This document shows positions 23,301 to 30,583 of a DNA stretch of 64,000 nucleotides, piece by piece. A program made the position numbers and the translations under genes. The notes beneath the pieces are model-generated. The model ran no database searches. It saw only the letters and a list, made by a program, of their open reading frames with translations, and was not told where the DNA came from. Numbering within the stretch: the stretch's first letter is position 1; each line of letters starts with the position of its first letter. The DNA comes from Pollenia angustigena (lineage: Eukaryota; Arthropoda; Insecta; Diptera; Polleniidae), in contig OV884060.1 of assembly GCA_930367215.1 (NCBI GenBank), positions 204,355,253-204,419,252 on the forward strand, given 5' to 3'.

Positions 23301-26300
23301 AAATTGTAATTGGAAAATATATTTTAAATTACAGAAATTCTAAAAAAAAAAATTAACCAAATACAGCTTCCAAAAATAACAGTTATTTTTAAATTTTAAA
23401 ACAAAAAACGCGTATAGAAGAAAAAGTCTGAAAACTGATTCAAGTAAACTTACTATAATGATCAATATGATCTTGTCTATGATAAAATATATTGCATTTG
23501 AAAATTTTTATTTTTATTATTACGAGCAATAATAACTGTTATTTTTGTTATATATTTTTCGAGCAAAAATAACAATTTTTATTTTTTCGAGCAATAATTG
23601 TTATTTTTTGGAGCAAAAGCAAAAGTTATTTTTTTAATTTTATTTTTCGAACAAAAATAATTTATTTTTTTCGAACAAAAAAAAAAACAGTTTGTTTTTT
23701 TATTTCTTAAACTTCAGATGATAACAGTTATTTTTTGATTTTTATTTTTTCGAGCAATGTTATTTTTTTGAGAAAAAAAAAGTCAAAAAATAACTTTTAT
23801 TTTTGCTCCAAAAATAACAATTATTGCTCGAAAAAATAAAAATCAAAAAATTACTGTTACCATCTGACGAACAAAAATAAGTTATTTTTTTCGAACAAAA
23901 TAAACAAACAGTTATTTTTTGATTTCATAAACGTCAGATGGTAACAGTTATTTTTTGATTTTTATTTTTTCGAGCAATAATTGTTATTTTTTGGAGCAAA
24001 AATAAGTTATTTTTCGACTTTTATTTTTCGAACAAAAGTAAGTTATTTTTTTCGAACAAAAAGAAAACAGTTATTTTTTCGAACAAAGAAAAAACAGTTA
24101 TTTTTTCGAACAAAAAGCAGTTATTTTTTCGAACAAAAAGCAGTTATTTTTTCGAACAAAAAAAAACAGTTAATTTTTGATTTCATAAACGTCAGATGAT
24201 AACAGTTTTTTTTTGATTTTTACTTTTTCGAGCAATAGTTGTTATTTTTTTGAGGAAAAAAGTAATTTTTATTTTTTCGACAAAAAAAAAACTGCTATTT
24301 TTTTATTTCAATAACGTTAGATGGTAACAGTTATTTTTTTGATTTTGATTTTTTCGAGCAATAATTGTTATTTTTTGGAGCAAAAATAAAAGTTATTTTT
24401 TGACTTTTATCTTTTGAACAAAAATAAGTTATTTTTTTCGAACAAAATAAACAGTTATTTTTTGATTTCATAAACGTCAGATGATAACAGTTATTCTTTG
24501 AGTTTTTTTTTTGAGCAATAATTGTTATTTTTTAGAGGAAAAAAAGTTATTTTTTGACTTTTATTTTTTCAAAAAAAAAAAAAAAAAAAACAGTTATTTT
24601 TTGAGTTACTAAACGTCAAATGATAACAGTTATTTTTTTATTTTTATTTTTTTGAGCAATAATTGTTATTTTTTGGATCAAAAATAGGTTTTTTTTTTGA
24701 ATTTATTTTTTAAAACCAAAAAAAAAAACATCTAATTTTTGATTTCATAAGATGATAACAGTTAAATTTTGATTTTTATTTTTTCGAGCAAAAAACAGTT
24801 TTTTTTTATTTTGATTTAAATCAAAGCCTTTCACTTATCGATGAAAGGCTTCTTTTTCAAAAACAAAAACCTTGTTTTGTTTTATCAAAAGTTGTCAAAC
24901 AAAAAGAGTTTTTCATATATTGCAAAAAAAAAAATCATCAAAAATTGCTTTTTTTACTTAAAATTGATGTTTTGTAAAAAATGTTTTCTATTAATAAAAG
25001 CTAGATCTTTCGATTATTGCAATACTTTCTTACAAAAATTTTTAATTGGAAATTTGAAGTGCTTATATAAAAAAAATTATCTTTTAATGCATTTTAGGTT
25101 ATATTTCGACGCGTCTTTACGGCTCGTAATTTAGGTGAACTACCCATACGAATTGATGGTTTTTTTATTGGCGACCAACCTTGCCAGGGTTATGGGTTCA
25201 AAGTAATTAATTGCACCAGTTTTGAGTTGGTGGCAAATTCGTTGAAAAAGATTGAAATTTCTTTTCAATCTGATTATTCCGTGTCTCGCATCACTAGGCC
25301 TCTAACGATAAAAACAAATCTTACTTATGATGTTCGTTACATACTAGTGGCGCAATTGCCGTCTAAGAGCTTAGAACAATGTGAATTAAACATGGCCCGG
25401 CCACCATGGGAAGATAATATACGTAATGCTGCGATCGTAGTGCTATGGGTAACTATGGTGCTGGTATTTATAGCTGCGCAAATTGACTACCACAACATTA
25501 TCCGCCATCAAACTGCCTTATATGAGGCCCGTGAAAAGGGTACAGTCCATCCTACATTTAACTTGCGTAATATAGGCATGCGATCAGCGCAAAGTAATAA
25601 CGAAAGTAATACAGCAACGTCGGAAACAAATCAAAAAACTAAAACAAAAGTGCCGACTGTTGAAAAGAATGATAACTCTGCCTCGTTGGGTTTAAGGAAG
25701 CGAAGTGTTAAAAACGCTAAAGCGTCAAACAATGAAGTAAATTCATCTTCTTCTTCAACTCGTAGCGGTATGACATTGGCCGAAATGGTTAGTTGGACAT
25801 TTGGCACAAAGAATGCTAAAAAATCATCGCTAAATAACACTAAGAATCTAAAAGCTGGAGAAAATTTGGCAACAAATAACATAAACTCAACGACAACAAC
25901 AACAACAAATGAAATGAAATTGTTGAAATCAAAATTTAGTGAAAAATCGTTAATAGATAAAATGGATGGTGACATAAAAAAATCTCAAACCAACAAAAAG
26001 TCTAAAGTTGCAGACAAAATCCAATCTAAAAACTGCGATAAAAATGAAATAGAAGAAGTGAGACTAAGAAAAGACGATACGTTGGATAAGGAATTGAAAA
26101 AAGAAAAGAATTCTCCAAAAATTCAAACAAAATCGAATACACTTTTGGAAGCGGCAGTAAACAAAGATGTCCGAGAACCAAGAAAATCGTTGGAGTTAGA
26201 GTCTAGTCAAGCTGACAGTACAGATAAAAATCAAAATTCTCCTAAAGAACATGCAAATGGGCGAAAAGTTGGCAAAACTCCCGGTAGAGAAAGACGTAAA

Positions 26301-27515
26301 CAATCAGCGCAAAACACGTCACCGGTCATTTCGTATTTAACAAGTTCTTCCTGTTCTTCTTCGACTTCATCGTCATGTTCTTCAAACCACAATGCAACGG
26401 CTAAACGTAACGAACGTAAAACAAAAGTTAAAGCTTCAAATTCGTTGAAATTTACTAACAATGTCAGTGCAACAAACCTGTTTCCAACCTCTTATTCAAC
26501 TTCGCCTTCGCCAGTTTTGATGTCAGCGAATATTTTAAAAGCAGAACGCATAAACTCACCTGTTGACATTTTATCGCCTTGGGATAGTGGCAATCTTGCC
26601 ACATTTAGTGATGTTTTACAAAAACCAGATCAACAGCCATCACAAGCATCTACTTCAACAGATCTCATGCAACAAGAATCATTTTTAGATCTTATGCCTC
26701 TCTCCCCGAATGGAATGGAAAACTCTGAAATAACTGCGGCCTTAACACCAAAACGACCTGCTGCTGCTGATTTAGGCCCCATTGGCTCTAGAAAATCACC
26801 CTCATCCACACCCGTCTGGGAGCCCGTACAAAGTGCCATAACAATGAAACTACCACGGCCATTGAATACACCTTCAACAGCTACTACGTCAACATCCTGT
26901 TTTTACCCTATGAATACCAACTTTGGATATAACGATTTATCAACATTGTCCACACCACCTCTGCAACAACATCAACAAGATATTCACGCTCAATTACTGG
27001 CATTACAACGACAACTATTGGAACAACAACAGCAACAACAATTTTTAAACTCGAATGTTTTAAACAGCAACTGGTCTAATCTCTCTTCACCCTTGTGGAG
27101 TCCCATTTTGGGCAGTGGATCAACAACTAATGCGACCAACACTTCGTCTATATTTAGTCAACCCCAAACACAAAATTCAACTTGGAGTTTAACACAAAAC
27201 TCTACAGCGTCATCCTCAAGTGGCATAGTACGTCCGCCTCCTGGCTTGGAACAAAATTTTTCCATTAACAGCAATCCGGCAACTTCTTTAAATGGTCATC
27301 AAACTTTAAGCTCAGCTTCAGCAACTTCTTCAGCCGTATCTTCAGCATCACTAGATTCAAGTTTCGTCAACACAATGGCTACGACTCAATCAACTTCGGA
27401 TAATGATATGCCAATATTCAACTTATTCAGTGGTTTAAGCTCCATTTGGAATGATAATTGGAAGCAGACAACAGATCAACAGCAGCAGCCACCACAAAAC
27501 CCACAGCAAAACTAA
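1772..27515 (+). CDS. Tmem131: TMEM131 homologue (four coding exons)
   Basis: Single-pass ER membrane protein of the TMEM131 family. Known family role: luminal PapD-like domains bind cargo such as procollagen, and the cytosolic tail recruits the TRAPPIII subunit TRAPPC8 for ER-to-Golgi transport. Coding exons are 1772-2383, 20823-22265, 22328-23263 and 25098-27515. All introns are phase 0 with GT-AG ends, giving about 1802 residues, close to the human length. Visible parts are: a signal peptide (about residues 1-24); a first PapD-like domain (about 69-165, with the LDFG core); further beta-rich luminal repeats through exons 2 and 3; the family motif around PCQGYGF in exon 4; one transmembrane helix (about 1107-1126); and a cytosolic tail of about 675 residues rich in Ser, Thr, Asn and Gln with a short polyQ run. 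The ATG at 1772 is chosen because it starts the signal peptide. The D. melanogaster counterpart is, from memory, CG8370. Confidence 0.92.
2384..2770. other. start of TMEM131 intron 1, no feature
   Basis: AT-rich intron sequence. Two stretches near 2598 and 3305 share the word GGGCCTGGC, and CTTAAG lies nearby, so this may be part of an old repeat flanking the next two MITEs. This is not proven. Confidence 0.3.
2771..3017. repeat. MITE with ATATCGAGCCCT terminal inverted repeats
   Basis: The left end ATATCGAGCCCTAATAGCAA and the right end are near-perfect reverse complements over about 38 bases (2771-2808 against 2980-3017). The total is 247 bp with a noncoding AT-rich centre, so it is a typical non-autonomous DNA element. 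The target duplication is not clear. Confidence 0.75.
3049..3287. repeat. MITE, CAGGCATGT family, copy 1
   Basis: The left end CAGGCATGTTCTGAAAATCA and the right end (...CAGACGTGTCTG) form inverted repeats. The interior (TAATTGTGATTTTAAACCGG, CCATTTTAAATCAAGTTAAA) closely matches the element at 29394-29850, so these are two members of one family. About 240 bp, noncoding. Confidence 0.72.
3288..4700. other. AT-rich intron sequence
   Basis: No open frame or element end that I could pair. It contains short ACATACATATGTATGT microsatellite-like runs near 3965 and many homopolymers. The short open frames here look random. Confidence 0.3.
4724..5833. repeat. middle TIR element 'B' with TA target duplication
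   Basis: Inverted ends CCCAGTGGTAT (4724) and ATACCACTGGG (ending 5833) are flanked by TA on both sides. Joining the outer flanks gives GAGTAATAGTAA, which is the sequence found uninterrupted in the copy of element A at 53.4 kb, so the TA duplication is confirmed by an empty site. A TA target suggests the Tc1/mariner superfamily. No transposase is seen. Confidence 0.78.
4847..5469. repeat. inner MITE 'C' with GGGGGTAGTGCAC ends
   Basis: Inverted ends CCATAGATGGGGGTAGTGCA and its mate (GTGCACTACCCCCAACTATGG) are flanked by direct TAGACA(CC), a 6-8-bp duplication at 4841 and 5470. The interior is full of iterated words TTAGTGATAGTGCAA and TTTGCACT in both orientations, so it can fold back strongly. 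Confidence 0.75.
6671..7060. mobile_element. truncated second copy of the same foldback family
   Basis: Immediately inside the left arm a fresh terminus appears (AGGGTGACCGTTAAAATCAA) and again runs into the GAAGGCTAAGCCGTCCCTCA block, in the same order as an arm. No matching right end was found between 7060 and 8119, so the copy is one-sided or decayed. Confidence 0.6.
7225..7600. repeat. dispersed repeat with GTATGGGAGCCCCCC words, copy 1
   Basis: Contains CATACATTTGACCCAACTA, TATTTGTATGGGAGCCCCCC, GGGGCGATTCC and TTCAATATATTTCTAGTCTG. All have close matches at 60925-61262, with a different order of sub-blocks. It is a low-copy interspersed repeat of unknown class. The short open frames across it are not convincing proteins. 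Confidence 0.5.
7856..8029. repeat. MITE, CGGAGTTCAGTGTTTGG family, copy 1
   Basis: The 174-bp inverted-repeat element starts CGAAGTTTAGTG and ends CACTGAAATCCG. The interior (TTGCAAAGAGCAAATGC, CAACAAAATACACAGAG) matches 51277-51454 over almost its full length. It lies in the centre of the foldback element, so it is a fourth nesting level in TMEM131 intron 1. Confidence 0.72.
8717..12198 (-). pseudogene. LINE ORF2: endonuclease - reverse transcriptase - RNase H, with stops and a frameshift
   Basis: Starts ATGATGAAG at 12198, overlapping the ORF1 stop. The AP endonuclease (12198 to about 11550) shows [20 protein letters not shown] and SDH. The RT (about 10950-9950) shows [42 protein letters not shown] and YADG where the catalytic box should be YADD. 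RNase H (about 9550-9130) shows FTDGSK, AEIMAI, TDSKAA and NWVPGH. Five in-frame stops interrupt it (near 11767, 11110, 10465, 9949 and 9714), one of them replacing the Trp expected after [10 protein letters not shown] frameshift lies near 9180 within the [18 protein letters not shown] region. It ends with CxC...H-type residues ([10 protein letters not shown]) and a stop at 8717. Confidence 0.85.
12195..13001 (-). pseudogene. LINE ORF1 (nucleocapsid-like protein), 5' part degraded
   Basis: An open frame of 268 codons with a basic N-terminal region ([21 protein letters not shown]), a folded middle ([23 protein letters not shown], resembling the DUF4780-type domain of insect LINE ORF1 proteins) and a strongly acidic tail ([11 protein letters not shown]). 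A further open frame at 13159-13605, in a different frame, probably holds the N-terminal part ([16 protein letters not shown]), so ORF1 is broken by a frameshift and stops between 13001 and 13159. The stop codon overlaps the ORF2 start as ATGA. Confidence 0.7.
13159..13605 (-). pseudogene. probable 5' fragment of LINE ORF1 / leader
   Basis: Open for 148 codons on the LINE sense strand, upstream of the main ORF1 frame. The C-terminal half (from about [20 protein letters not shown]) has ordinary protein composition, followed by a Pro/Ser/Thr/Lys-rich stretch as in LINE ORF1 proteins. The first half may be untranslated leader, because it contains tandem-like words shared between 13490 and 13620. 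Not identified by any motif. Confidence 0.4.
13957..14498. mobile_element. hAT-type MITE, CAGTGTTCGAAAATAAACA family, copy 1
   Basis: Ends CAGTGTTCGAAAATAAACA and its exact inverse, with a perfect 8-bp duplication ATTTAAAG at 13949-13956 and 14499-14506. 542 bp, noncoding, with internal dispersed words GTTCGGTTCG and GAACATTATA. An 8-bp duplication and CAGTG ends are diagnostic of hAT elements. Relatives lie at 37661-38323 and 62073-62313. Confidence 0.88.
14744..15197. repeat. MITE with GTCAAAACCAAGGCGAATT ends
   Basis: The left GTCAAAACCAAGGCGAATTC and the right end AATTCGCCTTGGTTTTGAC are inverted copies. About 454 bp, AT-rich and noncoding. A lone terminus of the same family lies at 15386-15405 (GAATTCGCCTTGGTCAAAAC), which suggests a second, truncated insertion next to it. 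Confidence 0.72.
15406..16302. other. AT-rich intron sequence
   Basis: No element ends or coding sequence recognised. There are long homopolymer runs near 15577 and 15957. Confidence 0.3.
16303..16398. repeat. 96-bp near-perfect palindrome
   Basis: The arms TATACATATCGTCGGTTGAT... and their inverse pair over about 38 bases around a short centre. The word ATCGTATGT also occurs just upstream (16269). It is probably a tiny foldback MITE. Confidence 0.65.
16415..17033. repeat. TIR element with (A)TTCACCCCTATCGT ends
   Basis: Left AATCACCCCTATCGTAAATA and right ...CACGATAGGGGTGAAT are inverted. 619 bp. Internal words such as TTCCCCTT, GGGAAAAA and CGTGAA recur in both orientations. One internal frame (16530-16778) includes [20 protein letters not shown], which looks somewhat coding but is not identified. 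It could be the relic of a transposase or of a captured exon. Confidence 0.6.
17439..17661. repeat. MITE with CTGGGGTCCAATCA-type ends
   Basis: Left CTGGGGTCCAATCAACGCAT and the right end (inverse CAGGGGTCTAATCTCCGCAT) pair. The interior repeats CGATATCGA several times, giving strong internal symmetry. A half relic with the same motifs (GGCATTCGATATCGATCG) lies at 20515-20580. An element with related GGGG ends is at 28573-29112. Confidence 0.65.
17828..18015. mobile_element. 188-bp hAT-type MITE with CAGTGAAGGGCACA ends
   Basis: Ends CAGTGAAGGGCACA and TGTGCCCTTCACTG (via GTGTGCCCTTCACTG), with a perfect 8-bp duplication TTTTAAAG at 17820-17827 and 18016-18023. Noncoding. The duplication and ends are those of hAT elements. 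Confidence 0.88.
18333..19444. mobile_element. 1.1-kb foldback element, Mutator-like family
   Basis: Two arms of about 500-550 bp (18340-18880 and 18900-19444) are inverted copies with roughly 90% or more identity by eye, so the whole element is a giant hairpin. The ends TAGTGTGACCG and AGGGTGGCCG resemble those of the element at 6145. It is flanked by TATGTACGT and TATGTACAT (9 bp, one mismatch). A fragment of its central region recurs at 63169-63283. Confidence 0.8.
19579..20199. repeat. MITE with long ACGACATGTTTTT-containing TIRs
   Basis: The left block TAAAGGCGACCGTACACGAC...CATCTGACATGTCAA and the right block (inverse TTAAGGTGCATGTAGACGAC...) pair over about 45 bases. 621 bp, noncoding. 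Internal words ACATGTCGTGTG and GACTTGACATGT-like repeats extend the symmetry. Confidence 0.7.
20200..20822. other. 3' end of TMEM131 intron 1
   Basis: AT-rich, ending in a T-rich polypyrimidine stretch and TTTAG at 20818-20822. It includes the half-MITE relic at 20515-20580 and nothing else recognisable. Confidence 0.4.
20823..22265 (+). CDS. Tmem131: TMEM131 coding exon 2
   Basis: Encodes residues 205-685. The acceptor is TTTAG at 20818-20822. The exon opens with [13 protein letters not shown] and LWEIPP, a conserved TMEM131 segment that proves the join to exon 1 across 18 kb. The rest is luminal beta-sandwich sequence with several N-glycosylation sequons. It ends CCG|GTAAGT, phase 0. Confidence 0.93.
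22328..23263 (+). CDS. Tmem131: TMEM131 coding exon 3
   Basis: Encodes residues 686-997. It is separated from exon 2 by a 62-bp intron (acceptor TTTCAG at 22322-22327). The join gives [11 protein letters not shown], a conserved Cys-containing stretch of the family. It carries further PapD-like beta repeats and ends CAG|GTTAGT, phase 0. Confidence 0.92.
23340..24820. repeat. degenerate AT-rich higher-order repeat array in TMEM131 intron 3
   Basis: Built from the words AACAGTTATTTTTTGATTT, TTTTTCGAGCAATAATTGTT, TTTTTTGGAGCAAAAATAA and TTTCGAACAAAAATAAG. A marker CGTCAGATG(A/G)TAACAG occurs about seven times (near 23714, 23930, 24189, 24314, 24476, 24611 and 24750), so the higher-order unit is roughly 125-260 bp and irregular. 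The segment 23770-23880 is the same unit inverted. A short inner array of GTTATTTTTTCGAACAAAAA units sits at 24020-24160. It fills most of the 1.8-kb intron. Class unknown. Confidence 0.75.
25098..27515 (+). CDS. Tmem131: TMEM131 coding exon 4 (TM helix and cytosolic tail)
   Basis: Encodes residues 998-1802. The acceptor is TTTTAG at 25092-25097. It starts [19 protein letters not shown], followed by the conserved [12 protein letters not shown] motif, then the transmembrane helix ([17 protein letters not shown]). The tail first has basic and Lys-rich blocks (25.6-26.3 kb), then Ser runs, and near the end a Gln-rich segment (LEQQQQQQ, near residue 1637). Long parts of the tail are low complexity and probably disordered. 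The stop is TAA at 27513-27515. Confidence 0.92.
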   Translation, partial: VIFRRVFTARNLGELPIRIDGFFIGDQPCQGYGFKVINCTSFELVANSLKKIEISFQSDYSVSRITRPLTIKTNLTYDVRYILVAQLPSKSLEQCELNMARPPWEDNIRNAAIVVLWVTMVLVFIAAQIDYHNIIRHQTALYEAREKGTVHPTFNLRNIGMRSAQSNNESNTATSETNQKTKTKVPTVEKNDNSASLGLRKRSVKNAKASNNEVNSSSSSTRSGMTLAEMVSWTFGTKNAKKSSLNNTKNLKAGENLATNNINSTTTTTTNEMKLLKSKFSEKSLIDKMDGDIKKSQTNKKSKVADKIQSKNCDKNEIEEVRLRKDDTLDKELKKEKNSPKIQTKSNTLLEAAVNKDVREPRKSLELESSQADSTDKNQNSPKEHANGRKVGKTPGRERRKQSAQNTSPVISYLTSSSCSSSTSSSCSSNHNATAKRNERKTKVKASNSLKFTNNVSATNLFPTSYSTSPSPVLMSANILKAERINSPVDILSPWDSGNLATFSDVLQKPDQQPSQASTSTDLMQQESFLDLMPLSPNGMENSEITAALTPKRPAAADLGPIGSRKSPSSTPVWEPVQSAITMKLPRPLNTPSTATTSTSCFYPMNTNFGYNDLSTLSTPPLQQHQQDIHAQLLALQRQLLEQQQQQQFLNSNVLNSNWSNLSSPLWSPILGSGSTTNATNTSSIFSQPQTQNSTWSLTQNSTASSSSGIVRPPPGLEQNFSINSNPATSLNGHQTLSSASATSSAVSSASLDSSFVNTMATTQSTSDNDMPIFNLFSGLSSIWNDNWKQTTDQQQQPPQNPQQN

Positions 27516-28440
27516 AGGGTAAGTAAAATGTCAAAGTAATTTCTTTAATTATTCTTTGTCGAAATTCGGTATTTTCTCTAAAATTAAACAAAAACTCTGT
27601 TTTTTGTTTACCAAATTTCCATTTTTTAAATGTTTTAAACTCTTAAAAAAACTTTTTTTGTGCAAAAATTACATTTTTCAAAAGTTATTTTTCATTTTTT
27701 TCCCAAAAATCTAATTTTCCCCTAAAATTTTAATTTTACACGTAAAAAGACGGATTTTTACAGAAAAAACAAATTTTTTTTAGTAAAAATTGATTATTTT
27801 GAGGAAAATATTTTTTTTCAAATTTGCACGTTTTTACTCAAATCAAACATTCGAATTTATAAAAATTCCATCGAAGGATCTATTTGGCAAGATATCAACC
27901 AACCACCATCAAATTTTAACTCTTTAGCTTCAGGCGTTCAAATTTCTTCCCCCAAAAATTGTACTTTTTATTAAAAATCAAATTTGTTTAAAAAAAAAAA
28001 ATTCTTTTTACACTTCAATTAAAGTTTTTAAAAAAATCGAATTTTATTTTTCTTTTCAGATTTCTGATTTACTAAAAATGCCGATGATCGCTAAACTTAT
28101 ATGACGCACACAATTTTTTAAATTTCTTCCAATACTTTCGTTTGCGGTTTTACAAAAACTAATTAAATATTTTCTAAAAGAAATTAGTTTTATTGAAATG
28201 GTAAACAAAATAAAATTCGAATTATTATTATTTAAAAAACAAACCTTTTACTATTGATTTGCACTTGACTTAATTTTTTTCATAAATTTATCTTTTTTGT
28301 TGATTATTTTTAAAACTGAATTTTTTTTTTAATTTAACATAAATTAACAAATCCCTAATATTTACAAAATATTAGGGATTGAAAACTTTATTTTTAAATA
28401 CCAAAAATAAAACAGAGCTGATACTAAAAAATAAAGATAT
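27516..28440 (+). other. probable 3' UTR of TMEM131, possibly spliced
   Basis: Three bases after the stop codon a good donor appears (AAGG|GTAAGT, 27518/27519), and a strong acceptor (TTTTTCTTTTCAG) ends at 28059, so a 541-bp 3' UTR intron is plausible. Candidate AATAAA signals lie at 28209, 28406 and 28430. None of this can be confirmed without RNA data. Confidence 0.35.
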
Positions 28441-28572
28441 ATAAATTTTAAGTAATACCACAATTAATCAAGTAAATAGACAGACATAAAAACAGTTGGA
28501 ATTCCACAGAGTTTTATTTCAGAAAACAGACATACAAAATTGCAACAAAAAATAATTTCTGTAGATAAAATC

Positions 28573-29112
28573 CAGGGGCCAAATTATGGCAGTCGTGATC
28601 GAACACTTTTTCGGATAGAAAGCAATTTTACCTCTAAGAGCCAGTTTTTGACATAAAGATCAGCGATAAAATTAGAACTAATCTTTGAAATTCGTTTTTG
28701 GGTAGTCGATTATTTCATTTTGTTTCCAAGTTTAAACGCCGAAAGTTGGCAATTTTTGGTATTTGTTTTAAACTGCCATACTTATACATAAAAGTATTGT
28801 CAATTCATATGGCAATGCTAAAAGCTTTAATCTTTCACTCAAAAACGCCAAAGAGGATTAAGGCTAGATTAATTTTATTATAAGATTAACAAATCTTACT
28901 ATTGATCCTAGTTTAAACTCTTAGTAAAAAACCCGCTCTAAATCTTTCTGTCTATACTGAACGGATCGAAACTATTTTTTCAGTGTTGTAAAGCATTTAT
29001 TTATGTTTTTCCAACACTGAAAAACAATCAAGATTCGCTTAGTATCGACTGAAATTAAATTGCTTTCGAATCGAAAAATTATTTGGATACGACTGCCAGT
29101 ATTTGCCCCCAG
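28573..29112. repeat. MITE with CAGGGGCCAAATTATGGCAG ends
   Basis: The left end CAGGGGCCAAATTATGGCAG and the right end (inverse CTGGGGGCAAATACTGGCAG) pair. The next 60 bases (TTTTTCGGATAGAAAGCAAT against the inverse near 29055-29095) also match. 540 bp, lying between the two convergent genes. Confidence 0.72.
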
Positions 29113-29255
29113 GTATGTGATGGAATTCCATTTTGAAAATGAAACGATTTAAAACCGAAAAATGGATTTCTAATATATATTCCTCTTATATCTTGTCTTT
29201 ATTCTTTTAAATTTTATTTTATATAAATAAATTTTACTGTATTTTGATGTGTTAA

Positions 29256-29384
29256 TGTGCTGTTTTCACTACACAAGTGATTGAACGTGTAGTAAAATTT
29301 TATATGAAAAGCACTCAGTTTTTTGAGTGTTTTTCATATAAATTTTACTACACGTCCAACCACTTGTGTTGTGAAAACAGCACA
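29256..29384. repeat. 129-bp near-perfect hairpin
   Basis: Arms of about 61 bases (TGTGCTGTTTTCACTACACA... and inverse) around a GTTTTT loop. The stem is nearly uninterrupted, which fits a foldback MITE better than a microRNA precursor. Confidence 0.7.
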
Positions 29385-29393
29385 TAAGAATAT

Positions 29394-29850
29394 CAGGCAT
29401 GTCCTGAAAATCACTTTTTGTGAAAGTGATTTGAACTCACAAGGTGTTCTGGAAAAAAAAACTTTTTCCATAATTGTGATTTTAAACTGGTCGGTTAAGT
29501 GGTCGCCGATCAAAGATTTCTTGCTTATATTTTTTCAGTAAATTATAGTCCTATTTCTTCGACCTTTTTTTTATTAAATACTTTAATAAATTCTTCAAGC
29601 TTAAGGTCACTTATTTATAAAATTAATTAAAATATTTTTATTTTCAATATTTCGATTTCCGTTGGAAATCTTCTTCAGGAAATTTTTTTTTTTTTTTATT
29701 AAAAATAAGTGACCTTAAGCTTGAAGAATTTATTAAAGTATTTATATTTTTTCACCATTTTAAACCAAGTTAAAACTTTTGTGGTTTCCAAAACACCCTT
29801 AAATCACAATTGTGATTTTAAAATCACATGTGATTTTCAGAACATGCCTG
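29394..29850. repeat. MITE, CAGGCATGT family, copy 2, carrying a nested foldback
   Basis: Ends CAGGCATGTCCTGAAAATCA and GATTTTCAGAACATGCCTG. Relative to copy 1 at 3049 it is longer because a second inverted-repeat unit (29575-29745, arms AATAAATTCTTCAAGCTTAA and GGTCACTTAT) was inserted between TTTTTCAGTAA and TTTTTTCACCATTTT. Confidence 0.72.
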
Positions 29851-30348
29851 TATAATTCAGAATTTGATTTTAAAATCGCACAAAATTCATCACATCCTTT
29901 AAAAACGTTCGATTCGATTTTTATCACATATCTAATTAAACATATTTATGCATATACATAGATATAAAAAATGCACAATTAAAAACAAAAAGTTGCATTC
30001 AAATTTACAAGTGTGGACCGACCGATCAATGCTATTTTCTCATAGTTTTAAAACCACCACCTAAATAACTAGTTTTTTTTTTCTATAATTATTCTTAACT
30101 TTAACCTTTATTTTGTTTCTTTCTTTATAAATAGTTTGTAGTACTAAACTGCCAAGCACTGAAGTTAAATATTAAAAAGAAAATAATTTTTTGTCGTTAT
30201 ATTTTTCTATACTATGAAAATAAAAGTTTTTTCTTTAATTTTTTTTGGAAAGATTCGTTAAGTTTTATTTTATTTGCCTTAAGCTATGAAAAAAGTTTTA
30301 TATATAAAAAATATGTTTCAAAACATAAATTGTAAAAAAATAAGACTT

Positions 30349-30354
30349 TTTATT
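30349..30354 (-). terminator. candidate UFC1 polyadenylation signal
   Basis: AATAAA on the - strand, about 160 bases beyond the UFC1 stop. Other A-rich hexamers lie nearby, so the choice is tentative. Confidence 0.3.
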
Positions 30355-30511
30355 TTTGATCAATTCTTACTTCTAAAATTTACAAGATTAAAAAGAAAAC
30401 GGAAAACTTAAATAAATGAAAAATAATAAATATTTTAAATAAAAGAAGCAAAAGCATAAACCTAAAAAAGGTTAACAAAAATTTATAGAAAAATGTTTCA
30501 ATTGCATTTAA

Positions 30512-30583
30512 CTATTTTTCCTTATAGGTAATAATACCCTTTTCTATTAAATCGGGAATTTCCACAGCCAACCAGGGTGCCAG
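30512..30583 (-). CDS. Ufc1: UFC1 exon 4
   Basis: 23 codons and a TAG stop, [20 protein letters not shown] and KEK. The acceptor is TTTTTAG. It is separated from exon 3 by a 3.8-kb intron full of mobile elements. Confidence 0.93.
   Translation of the reverse strand: MAPWLAVEIPDLIEKGIITYKEK

Noticed and set aside
23981..24199. Open frame of Phe/Thr/Lys repeats (FFRTKKKQL...) as a repeat protein
   Set aside because: It is the translation of the AT-rich intron array (GTTATTTTTTCGAACAAAAA units) and lies between two spliced exons.
29256..29384. Long hairpin considered as a microRNA precursor
   Set aside because: The stem is about 60 bp and almost perfect, longer and more symmetric than a pre-miRNA, and sits among foldback MITEs.
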